NCBI GenBank assembly: GCA_946221495.1
Contig: CAMIFA010000061.1
Location: forward strand, 1-25,766
Direction: 5' to 3'
DNA from: an uncultured cyanobacterium
GTDB taxonomy: Bacteria; Cyanobacteriota; Cyanobacteriia; Cyanobacteriales; Chroococcidiopsidaceae
Length of the DNA stretch: 25,766 bases
Part shown: positions 8,353 through 14,922 of the stretch, one piece after another
Numbering within the stretch: the first letter of the stretch is position 1
Layout: each line of letters opens with the position of its first letter
Made by a program: the position numbers and the translations under genes
Notes under the pieces: model-generated
Told to the model about the DNA's origin: nothing
The model's database searches: none
The model's input: only the letters and a program-made list of their open reading frames with translations

Positions 8353-8442
8353 AAAGATAGAGTCATGACAATACAAGTATTAGTTGTGCTTGCACTCTCT
8401 TCTTAACTTCAGAAAACTCCACATTAATTAATAGGGTTAAGT

Positions 8443-9345
8443 TTGAAACGACGTTATTTTTTACTCGGTGGTTTCAGTGGGTTAGGGCTAGCCTTGGGGA
8501 GCCAATACTTATATGCTCAACGGATCCAAACTCTCGTGTCATGCCCCAAGGTGGATGCAAAGCTGTCGCAGCCTTTATTGCGTTTCATAGCTTTAGCCGA
8601 CACAGGTTTTGGAAATGATGGTCAGTATGCAGTAGCTAAAGCAATGATCTGCTATGCACAAGCAAATCCTTTTCCATTGGTTCTCCTTGCCGGAGACAAT
8701 ATTTACAACAACGGGGAAATCGAAAAAATAAGCTCTGTTTTTGAACAGCCTTACCAAGTCCTTTTAAAACAGGGTATTAAATTCTACGCTACTTTAGGAA
8801 ATCACGATATTCGCACTAATAATGGTGAGGATGAAATTCGATATCCAGGATTTAATATGCAGGGGCGTTACTACACCTTTACAAAAGAATCAGTACAATT
8901 TTTTGCTATTGATACTAACAATAATGCTCCTTGGAAAGAGCAGCTAAACTGGCTGGAAGAAAATTTAGCTAACAGTCAATTACCTTGGAAGATAGTCGTT
9001 GGACACCATCCAGTTTATTCCTCTGGATGGCATGGGGGAAATAAGCAGATAATGGAGCAATTAACCCCTTTATTTTCACGCTATAAAGTACAGCTTTACC
9101 TTAGCGGTCATGATCATAACTACGAACGTACTCATCCTGTACACGGAACAACTTATCTTATTTGCGGTGCTGGTGCTAAAACACGCCCTGTGAGACATTC
9201 CTCTTGGACAGCTTTTTCAGCCTCGAAATTGAGTTTTGCCGCTTTTGATGTTTATTCAAACCGCCTTGAAATTAGAGGAATTGATACTGACGGTAAAATT
9301 TTTGATTCTGTGAGGATTTTCAACAGCACTTCAGTAATAAACTAG
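8443..9345 (+). CDS. Exported metallophosphoesterase, purple acid phosphatase-like
   Basis: A calcineurin-like phosphoesterase of 300 residues with all metal-binding motifs: D53 (LADTGFG), GDN-x-Y (D85, N86, Y88), GNHD (N120, H121), GHHP (H188) and GHDHN (H223, H225). The GDN-x-Y spacing and the final GHDHNYERTHPV match the purple acid phosphatase/TRAP branch, which hydrolyses phosphomonoesters with a two-metal centre. The N-terminus KRRYFLLGGFSGLGLALG is a twin-arginine-type signal, so the folded, metal-loaded enzyme is probably exported by Tat. The start is TTG 8443, with AGGG about seven bases upstream. It could scavenge phosphate; no Pho box was recognised. The DUF2127 gene follows after 25 bases. 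Confidence 0.9.
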   Translation: MKRRYFLLGGFSGLGLALGSQYLYAQRIQTLVSCPKVDAKLSQPLLRFIALADTGFGNDGQYAVAKAMICYAQANPFPLVLLAGDNIYNNGEIEKISSVFEQPYQVLLKQGIKFYATLGNHDIRTNNGEDEIRYPGFNMQGRYYTFTKESVQFFAIDTNNNAPWKEQLNWLEENLANSQLPWKIVVGHHPVYSSGWHGGNKQIMEQLTPLFSRYKVQLYLSGHDHNYERTHPVHGTTYLICGAGAKTRPVRHSSWTAFSASKLSFAAFDVYSNRLEIRGIDTDGKIFDSVRIFNSTSVIN

Positions 9346-9370
9346 CTCAAGAAAAACTACGAGCAGTTAC

Positions 9371-9820
9371 GTGAAAAATAAGCGCCCACCTGGTTTAGTT
9401 GTAATTGTCGTCTACAAAACCTTTGTTGCTTTTCTCCTTGGACTTACAGCTACAGTCTTACTTTTAGCCCTTAACAATTATCAAAGTTTCGTAGGGGTTT
9501 CTGAGTCCTACATTTTAGAAGGAAAACTAGAAATTATTGAATGGCTGTTAGAGAAGATGATAAATGTCAAGCGGCAAACTTTACAGTTTAGCGGTATAGC
9601 AGCTGGAATCTATGCCGTTATAACTCTAGTTGAAGCACTTGGTTTATGGTATGAAAAAGGCTGGGCAAGAATATTGGTGCTGGTGCTCGTTGGCGTTAGC
9701 ATCCCAGCCGAAATATTTGAGTTAATTAAAGGAATAACGGTACTTAAGCTAGTAGTATTTTTAGGGAACGTAGGTGTATTCTGGTACTTACTACGTCATT
9801 TTCCTAAGCATGGCAGCTAA
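9371..9820 (+). CDS. DUF2127 family membrane protein
   Basis: A 149-residue membrane protein with four hydrophobic segments. It matches DUF2127: RPPGLVVIVVYKTFVAFLLG at the start, then GIAAGIYAVITLVEALGLWYEKGWA, a VSIPAEIFELIKG segment and a closing NVGVFWYLLRHFP. The family has no known activity. The start is GTG 9371, only 25 bases after the phosphatase stop, so the two genes are probably cotranscribed. It converges with the histidine kinase gene, leaving three bases between the ends. Confidence 0.85.
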   Translation: MKNKRPPGLVVIVVYKTFVAFLLGLTATVLLLALNNYQSFVGVSESYILEGKLEIIEWLLEKMINVKRQTLQFSGIAAGIYAVITLVEALGLWYEKGWARILVLVLVGVSIPAEIFELIKGITVLKLVVFLGNVGVFWYLLRHFPKHGS

Positions 9821-9823
9821 TAT

Positions 9824-11128
9824 TTATCCTGACTTGATAGTAGTGGTATTAGCGCTTAAGCGTACTGTAAAACAACTACCTACTCCTAACTGACTTGTGA
9901 CAGTGATTGAGCCACTGTGGCTTTGAGCAATAGCTTGAGCGATCGCAAGTCCTAATCCAGAACCACCATCCCAGTAAGAACGAGAGCGATCAGCCCTCCA
10001 AAAGCGTTCAAAAACTTGTTGCATATGCTCTGGTGCAATTCCCACACCAGTATCTTGCACGTTCACATAAATGTAAGATCCTACACGGCTTGTTTTGATT
10101 TCAACTAAGCCTCCATTAAGCGTATAGTGGAGTGCATTTTCAATTAAATTGGTAAATAGCCGCATCAGTTGAACTGAATCACCCAATAGGTGCAAATTCT
10201 CAGTTAACTGAGGTTTTAAATTAATTTGTTTAGCTTCAGCTTGAGGCTTATATAGCTGCACCAAGTTCTCTAAAATTACCCTTAAATTGAGAGTTTCCCA
10301 ATTCCGACTGGGAATTTTATCAGTACGAGCTAAAAATAGTAAGTCTTCTGTAAGACGAGTCATTTGACTGGTAGCACTAGCGATCGCCTTAAACTTTTCT
10401 GCATCGGTTTCTCGCATTCCATCGGGATATTTTAGTGCTACAGCCGCATTACTTTTAACTGCCATTAAAGGACTACGCAGTTCGTGAGAAGCATCAGCAG
10501 TAAACTGTTTCAACTGTTGAAAACTCTGCTCAATTGGCTGCATGGCTTGACGAGTTAGCCAAATTCCACTAATACCACTTAGAACTAAAGCTACAACAAT
10601 TCCACTGCCTAACCCCCAGTCTAATTTATTTAAGGTTTCATCAAAATCTTCTAGAGATTGACTCACCCTCACATAACCAATTAAATGACCTTCGTCGCTA
10701 CCAATAATTGGTAAAGTAACTGATTGAATGCGAATTTTATTATCCTGAAACTGTGAATCTTTTTTAATAGAAAAAGGTAAATTTACAACAGCTTTTCCTT
10801 CTTGGGCAATCAAACGACTTTGTGTGTCAAACCACTGTAATGTTTGATTTTGAGTAACAAGGTTTTGTGTAACAAAGTCACTTTCAATTTTGAGCCGACC
10901 ATTCTCAAATTCTGCATTAGCAGCAGCACCTTGCCCTAAAGCAGTCAGTTTTTCAGTTAGTTGGTGAGTTAGACTGCGAGTGAAGACAATCCGTACTGCG
11001 ATCGCAAATGTTCCTAATATTGATGCAAGAACTAACAAATAAGATGACAGTAAACGGTATCTAATTTTCTGAAACACACTCTTATTACCATAAAATAATG
11101 ATTTAGTTCTAGGGACATTCCTTAGCAA
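9824..11128 (-). CDS. Sensor histidine kinase
   Basis: A membrane-bound two-component sensor of 434 residues. TM1 (about 28-50) and TM2 (about 171-191) enclose a 120-residue extracytoplasmic domain. A very short linker leads straight into the dimerisation/phosphoacceptor helix with H215 (ADASHELRSPL), then the HATPase domain: N box around N331 (NLIENALHYT), G1 DTGVGI (359-364), F box VFERFWRAD and G2 GGSGLGLA (388-395). No full HAMP domain is seen. The start is TTG 11128. The response regulator ends 55 bases upstream on the same strand, so the two form a regulator-then-kinase operon. The signal is unknown; nearby PepSY, phosphatase and membrane genes suggest an envelope cue. It resembles cyanobacterial RppB/Nrs-type kinases, but orthology was not tested. 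Confidence 0.95.
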   Translation of the reverse strand: MLRNVPRTKSLFYGNKSVFQKIRYRLLSSYLLVLASILGTFAIAVRIVFTRSLTHQLTEKLTALGQGAAANAEFENGRLKIESDFVTQNLVTQNQTLQWFDTQSRLIAQEGKAVVNLPFSIKKDSQFQDNKIRIQSVTLPIIGSDEGHLIGYVRVSQSLEDFDETLNKLDWGLGSGIVVALVLSGISGIWLTRQAMQPIEQSFQQLKQFTADASHELRSPLMAVKSNAAVALKYPDGMRETDAEKFKAIASATSQMTRLTEDLLFLARTDKIPSRNWETLNLRVILENLVQLYKPQAEAKQINLKPQLTENLHLLGDSVQLMRLFTNLIENALHYTLNGGLVEIKTSRVGSYIYVNVQDTGVGIAPEHMQQVFERFWRADRSRSYWDGGSGLGLAIAQAIAQSHSGSITVTSQLGVGSCFTVRLSANTTTIKSG

Positions 11129-11183
11129 CTATCTGTAGATTCAATAGTTAACCAATCATCAAAAGCTACGCCTTCAAAATACA

Positions 11184-11858
11184 TCACTTAGCAGAGAGAC
11201 GATAGCCAATGCCATAGAGCGTTTCGATGAAGTCTTCTGAACTTCCTGCTGCTTTTAGCTTCTTCCGCAAATTTGTGATGTGAGTTTTAATAGTTTCTTC
11301 CCCAGATAATTTATCAAACTCCCATAACTTATCTAGTATTGCCGAGCGAGTTAAAACTTGAGTTGGGTTTCTTAAAAAACATTCTAGTATCATGTATTCT
11401 TTAGGTGTCAATGATAGCGGCTTGCCCTTGTAAGTAACGTTACAAGTACCTGGATCGAGTTGTAAATTACCGTGAATTAAAATAGGCTGTTTGGTTTCTG
11501 AACTTCTTCGTGACAAAGCTCGGATTCGCGCTGCTAGTTCTTCTAATTCAAACGGTTTTACTAAATAGTCATCAGCACCCGCATCAAGCCCAATTATTTT
11601 ATCTGTAGTTGTATCTCGCGCTGTTAGCATCAAGATTAAAGCGTTTGATTTAAAGGTGCGTAAACGTTTACACAGTGTAATTCCATCTAATCGAGGTAGC
11701 ATCAAATCTAATAAAATTAGATCGTAGTTACCTGCTTGCGCGTATTCCCAACCCTCAATTCCATCACTTGCTATATCTACAGTATGGTATTGATGTTTTA
11801 AGTCTTCTGCTAATGGTTTAGCAATGCGGTCATCATCTTCAACTATCAAAATTCTCAT
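11184..11858 (-). CDS. OmpR/PhoB-family response regulator
   Basis: A 224-residue DNA-binding regulator. The receiver domain (1-118) has the acidic pocket (EDDD at 7-10), phosphoacceptor D51 (LILLDLMLP), T79 and K101 (YLVKPF). The winged-helix effector domain (about 128-223) has the PhoB-type LSLTPKEYMILECFLRNPTQVLTR recognition region and the TLYGIGYRL wing. It is the cognate partner of the kinase encoded directly downstream. The start is ATG 11858. The 80 bases before it are very A+T-rich, with several TATAAT-like words on the minus strand but no clear direct-repeat operator. A frameshifted small PepSY-type membrane gene lies 140 bases upstream in the same orientation, perhaps once part of the operon. 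Confidence 0.96.
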   Translation of the reverse strand: MRILIVEDDDRIAKPLAEDLKHQYHTVDIASDGIEGWEYAQAGNYDLILLDLMLPRLDGITLCKRLRTFKSNALILMLTARDTTTDKIIGLDAGADDYLVKPFELEELAARIRALSRRSSETKQPILIHGNLQLDPGTCNVTYKGKPLSLTPKEYMILECFLRNPTQVLTRSAILDKLWEFDKLSGEETIKTHITNLRKKLKAAGSSEDFIETLYGIGYRLSAK

Positions 11859-11999
11859 ATTATTTTACAAAACCTAAATTAAATTAGTGAAACTACTACC
11901 AAAAGATTTTTTATAATATCTGCTCTAAGATTATAAAACTCTTTAAATTTTATATTATTTAATGATGTTCCTTGGCTTGGTATGCCTGTGCTTAAATAG

Positions 12000-12241
12000 T
12001 CATGTCATAGTAATTCCAGTTAATAGCATTCCTCCAAAGTTCAATCCATTGAGAAGAAGATGAATCTTTTCTAGCTTTAAATTTTCACCTTTGTGAATTG
12101 TTAGCACCGACTCGGCTAATTTTTTTGTCTCAATCATTCATCTGAAACTATTAAAGCTATGTCTGTAAGAAGCGTTATCAGTAAAGACAGGAATACACTT
12201 AAACTAAGTTGGTAGTGATATTTACAAAATGTACGAACCAT
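12000..12241 (-). pseudogene. Frameshifted PepSY-associated-type small membrane protein
   Basis: Two overlapping minus-strand frames together match the protein at 1569-1865. The first (ATG 12241 to TGA 12134) encodes YHYQLSLSVFLSLLITLL, like helix 1. The second (ATG 12137 to TGA 12000) encodes LTIHKGENLKLEKIHLLLNG followed by GGMLLTGITM, like the IHKG motif and helix 2. The distance from the end of helix 1 to IHKG, about 24 residues when the frames are joined, equals that in the intact protein. The frames overlap as ATGA, so coupled translation of two pieces is a formal alternative. The second helix lacks the basic tail. A one-base frameshift or sequencing error explains it best. Confidence 0.55.
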
Positions 12242-12431
12242 TAGAATGCTCAAGCCATAAAGAACTAAAACTTAGTAATGAGATTAGCTGAGTTCAAAGC
12301 TAGGTGCAAAAAGTAAAGAACTTGTAAAGAAGTCGAGAAGATTTACAAAAGGTCATATTTAGAGCATTCGCCGCGAGACTTCTTTTACAAGTGCACATTA
12401 TTTACTTGACAATCGCTAACTACTCAGCGTC

Positions 12432-12457
12432 ACAGTGACTGTGAACAGTGACTGTGA
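12432..12457. repeat. Two adjacent 13-bp palindromic repeats
   Basis: ACAGTGACTGTGA occurs twice in tandem (12432-12444 and 12445-12457). Each copy contains the perfect inverted repeat ACAGT-G-ACTGT. Paired palindromes of this kind are typical protein-binding sites, but no adjacent gene start is clear. Confidence 0.6.
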
Positions 12458-12498
12458 AACCTTGATGCTCAAGTTGTTTTACGTCTGGCTTGGGTAGT

Positions 12499-12513
12499 AT
12501 TAGCACTCTTAAG
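12499..12513 (+). repeat. 15-bp direct repeat, left copy
   Basis: ATTAGCACTCTTAAG is identical to 14901-14915. The two copies bracket the recombinase genes and the ribbon-helix-helix gene, so they could be attachment-site remnants. A chance match is possible at this length. Confidence 0.3.
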
Positions 12514-12905
12514 CGTGTTAGTTTTTTAGGTGCAGCAAAGTTTCACTTGCTCTGAGACAAACTTTACTAATTGCATGAACCAACGGTGCGGCGAGCGCCC
12601 CAGTAATGTGACAATAAATTTTAGTATCTAGAAGCTCAGATTCTAAAAACTGAATGCCCGCTCTTGACATCAAGCAGGAAACTTCAGAACTCAAATCTAG
12701 TAGTTTATACTCTCTCCTTATTAATCCCAAAATTCTATGGATTAATGAAAACCCATCTAAGCCCAACAGGTCCTCGTTACTTTTACTCCAAAGAGCGGTT
12801 GCAGCGAATTTTAAACAGATATAGCGTAAAGTCTAGGGCGTTTCCGCCCAATCGCTCGAAGGGATTTGCGTCGCTTGTGTGAGCGCTATCCTCTGTTATC
12901 CTCCT

Positions 12906-13133
12906 CAAAATCCAATCACAGCAACAGCAGATCGTCTTTGCTCTGGGGTCACTTCCAAATAACGCTGCAATGTCCCTAAATCGTTGTGACCCGATATTTC
13001 CTGAATGTGACGTAGAGGAATGCCAGCGCTCGACATTTGGGTGAGGCAGTTCGCCGGAAGCTGTGGGTACTGACTCTGGTTATACCAAGGCGATCGCGCT
13101 ATTCGGAACGCAGTCTTCTCTACTGCTTGTGGC
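12906..13133 (-). pseudogene. Frameshifted C-terminal remnant of a second tyrosine recombinase
   Basis: Minus-strand frames encode pieces strongly similar to the C-terminal half of the adjacent intact recombinase. First TPQAVEKTAFRIA, then, after a frame change, LGITRVSTHSFRRTA with the HxxR box. A second change leads to LTQMSSAGIPLRHIQEISGH with the conserved GH and LQRYLEVTPEQRRSA with the nucleophilic Tyr, ending at TGA 12906. At least two frameshifts are needed, so it is not functional. Its 5' end runs into the last codons of the intact gene (stop at 13120), meaning the N-terminal half is missing and the two recombinase sequences abut. Identity is clearly below 100%, so this is an old or separately acquired copy. 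Confidence 0.8.
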
Positions 13134-13800
13134 GTGGACGTTTAGGTAATTGGATCTGCCGCTCATCTACAGGTGAATTTACATCATCATACATAGTTTT
13201 CCCGATGTATGTATCCTCCACATGAGACAGCATCGACAACGCCGCTACAGCGCCTCTAACTTGTTCTGGTTTGACCTCAAGGTATTTTTGCAATTCATCA
13301 AGGGTTCGGTGTCCAGACACCTCCTGAATGATTCTCAACGGGATACCTGCATCACTCATTTGAGTCAATGCCGTCCTTCTAAAACTGTGGGTGCTAACAC
13401 CCTCTATCCCTACCTTCAAACAAGCTTGCCGAAGTATTAAAGCAGCTGAATCGGGGTTGATGTGACCGCGCCCGTGACGACCTGGAAATAGGTACGTTGA
13501 GTCAGCAGTCGGTCGGTAAGCAGTAAGTAGTAGTCGTAAATCTTCAATCACTGGGATGCTACGGGTTGCCAGCTTGCCCTTGGTGTTTCCCTTGCGGATC
13601 GCCAAATCAGTTCGCACTCTGCGTCTAGTGTCGTACACATCCACTGTTAGTAAGGTGCAGGCTTCGTTAATCCGGCAAGCAGTATACAGACAGATACCAA
13701 ACAAGGCGCGATCACGGTTGTTATCCAGCCCCGAACTAAATAGCAACTGAATCTCTGCCTGGGTAAGTATTTTTGCTCTGCCGTGCCTGTCGATTTTCAT
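13120..13800 (-). CDS. Tyrosine recombinase/integrase (catalytic domain type)
   Basis: A site-specific recombinase of the phage integrase family. Numbering from ATG 13800, the catalytic residues are R43 (TACRINEAC), K74 or K76 (RKGNTKGKL), H138 and R141 (STHSFRRTAL), H164 (VSGHRTL) and nucleophile Y173 (LQKYLEV). The 226 residues start directly at the catalytic domain (ILTQAEIQLLF); the N-terminal core-binding SAM-like domain of XerC or lambda Int is absent, as in some cyanobacterial plasmid and island recombinases. A polar 35-residue tail follows the domain. TTG 13809 is an alternative start. It would integrate or excise the surrounding element, or resolve plasmid multimers. The remnant of a second recombinase follows immediately. 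Confidence 0.93.
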   Translation of the reverse strand: MKIDRHGRAKILTQAEIQLLFSSGLDNNRDRALFGICLYTACRINEACTLLTVDVYDTRRRVRTDLAIRKGNTKGKLATRSIPVIEDLRLLLTAYRPTADSTYLFPGRHGRGHINPDSAALILRQACLKVGIEGVSTHSFRRTALTQMSDAGIPLRIIQEVSGHRTLDELQKYLEVKPEQVRGAVAALSMLSHVEDTYIGKTMYDDVNSPVDERQIQLPKRPRHKQ

Positions 13801-14163
13801 CCATAGCAATTAAGGTGATAATTTAAGGCTACACCTTCATCCGTCTCTATTGTGAGGCTGCAAAAAATGCAACGAACGTTACTTACCTTGGTTATTGATT
13901 GCTAGCAAACAGGTAAACACCAAGCATTAAATAAATTAAGCTTTGCGAATCAGGATTTTAGAAAACTTTGATATGGGGAAAAGACCCCCCCTTTCTAGCT
14001 TCTTCCAACTCTGCGTTGAAGCTGCGTAGTTGTTCGGCAAGATGGGGGGGTCTTCTACATCATTCACCATAACATTTATAAAAGTGAGTGTCATCAATGC
14101 CTACTGCCACGAATGATACCCGTTACTTGCGACATTAGAATACTTTAAACAAGTCTCAATGCC
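13801..14163. other. Intergenic region between integrase and ribbon-helix-helix gene
   Basis: About 360 bases with no gene. Both flanking genes read on the minus strand, so it should hold the integrase promoter. Its main content is the long inverted repeat at 13981-14054. Confidence 0.5.
13981..14054. repeat. Long inverted repeat with C7/G7 arms
   Basis: AAGACCCCCCC (13981-13991) is the perfect complement of GGGGGGGTCTT (14044-14054), an 11-bp G/C-rich stem. Inside the 52-base loop, AGCTTC (13997-14002) pairs with GAAGCT (14018-14023) and AAC with GTT. GGGG at 13975-13978 could compete for the C run. Possible roles are terminator, attachment site or structured RNA. Confidence 0.75.
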
Positions 14164-14772
14164 TTATCCTTGCTTGACCACGCCTTTGATAGTGTTATCT
14201 AAAATATCTAAATCTGCTGCTGGGTAGGCAAAAGCTTGATTGCCTCTATAGGGTTGCCGCTTGGGTAGTTGTCCGTGCCGCTCCTTAAAAGTTTCATTGG
14301 CAAACATTTCGATTTTCAGGCGTTGGTCTGCATTGATGGTTACGCCTAAATATCTAGCTCTGTCCTGAATAAACCAAAACTCGCGCTCTTTAGGAGGATT
14401 GGTTTTATTCGGGTAAGTACGAGCATTTGTTGTGGATAGACGTGCTTCCAGGGAGCCAATCTTTTCAGATAAAGCAACGACTGTGGAATACAACTGTTTA
14501 TCTTGATTCGTCGCTAGATATTTATCCAAGTGTGACGGCAGATGCTTCTCTAGATACTCATCCACGCTTGCCTTGACTCGTTTATCAAAGCGAGCGCCCA
14601 GCATATCTGCATCCAGGTTATCCAGCTTGCCATCGAGGTAGAGTTGAATAAATTGGGTGAGTGTTGCAGTCGCGGTCGTCCCCTGCTCCTGGCATCGATG
14701 CATGAAAGCAGACCACAGTTCTTCGTCACAGTTGAACGATGCTAGCTTCTTGTTGCGCCCTGTGTTGCTCAT
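14164..14772 (-). CDS. Ribbon-helix-helix/coiled-coil protein of mobile DNA
   Basis: A 202-residue protein. Residues about 8-50 (KKLASFNCDEELWSAF, then a helix ending TLTQFIQLYLDG) have the strand-helix-helix order of a ribbon-helix-helix DNA-binding domain. A helical, probably coiled-coil middle follows (about 65-115, VDEYLEKHLPSHLDKYL, VVALSEKIGSLEARL). The C-terminal region (about 130-200) has FWFIQDRARYLGVTIN and a HGQLPKRQPYRGNQAFAYP segment of unknown role. I believe similar proteins sit beside recombinases on cyanobacterial plasmids and islands, which fits a regulatory or partition-type role, but this is from memory. The gene is divergent from the STAND operon across a 150-base gap and could repress it. 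Confidence 0.7.
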   Translation of the reverse strand: MSNTGRNKKLASFNCDEELWSAFMHRCQEQGTTATATLTQFIQLYLDGKLDNLDADMLGARFDKRVKASVDEYLEKHLPSHLDKYLATNQDKQLYSTVVALSEKIGSLEARLSTTNARTYPNKTNPPKEREFWFIQDRARYLGVTINADQRLKIEMFANETFKERHGQLPKRQPYRGNQAFAYPAADLDILDNTIKGVVKQG

Positions 14773-14922
14773 GTCAAGGTAGTATCTAGGGAAGTTTTAG
14801 GTAAGCGATCACTTCACTACTTTGTTAGTTTATCATGGTATAACCTAGATTATATAAAGGTAAACAGGTGGCAACGCTATTTAGAGATAGGTAAGGTTGA
14901 ATTAGCACTCTTAAGTATCAGC
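14773..14922. promoter_or_regulatory. Divergent promoter region of the STAND operon
   Basis: 150 bases between divergent starts. It contains GGTATAACCTAGATTATATAAAGG-type A+T-rich sequence at about 14835-14860 that can supply a -10 box for either strand. The repeat ATTAGCACTCTTAAG lies at 14901-14915, eight bases before the STAND start codon. No Shine-Dalgarno sequence precedes the ATG at 14923. Confidence 0.35.
14901..14915 (+). repeat. 15-bp direct repeat, right copy
   Basis: Identical to 12499-12513. It lies immediately before the start codon of the STAND gene. See the left copy for the attachment-site idea. Confidence 0.3.

Larger units (their letters stand above)
12242..12905. other. 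Gene-poor stretch between the signalling genes and the recombinases
   Basis: About 660 bases. It contains the double palindrome at 12432-12457 and a 15-base word at 12499-12513 that recurs at 14901-14915. Short frames on both strands look like noise and resemble no family I know. This stretch probably marks the boundary between the signalling region and the accessory region. Confidence 0.4.

Noticed and set aside
12518..12766. Minus-strand frame of 82 codons starting with TTG
   Set aside because: No recognisable motif, no ribosome binding site and a composition like the surrounding non-coding sequence.
13981..14054. Integron attC site
   Set aside because: The core GTTRRRY/RYYYAAC boxes are not arranged as in attC, and no integron-type integrase is present.
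14901..14915. CIRCE/HrcA operator
   Set aside because: Only the TTAGCACTC half is present; the inverted GAGTGCTAA half is missing at both copies.
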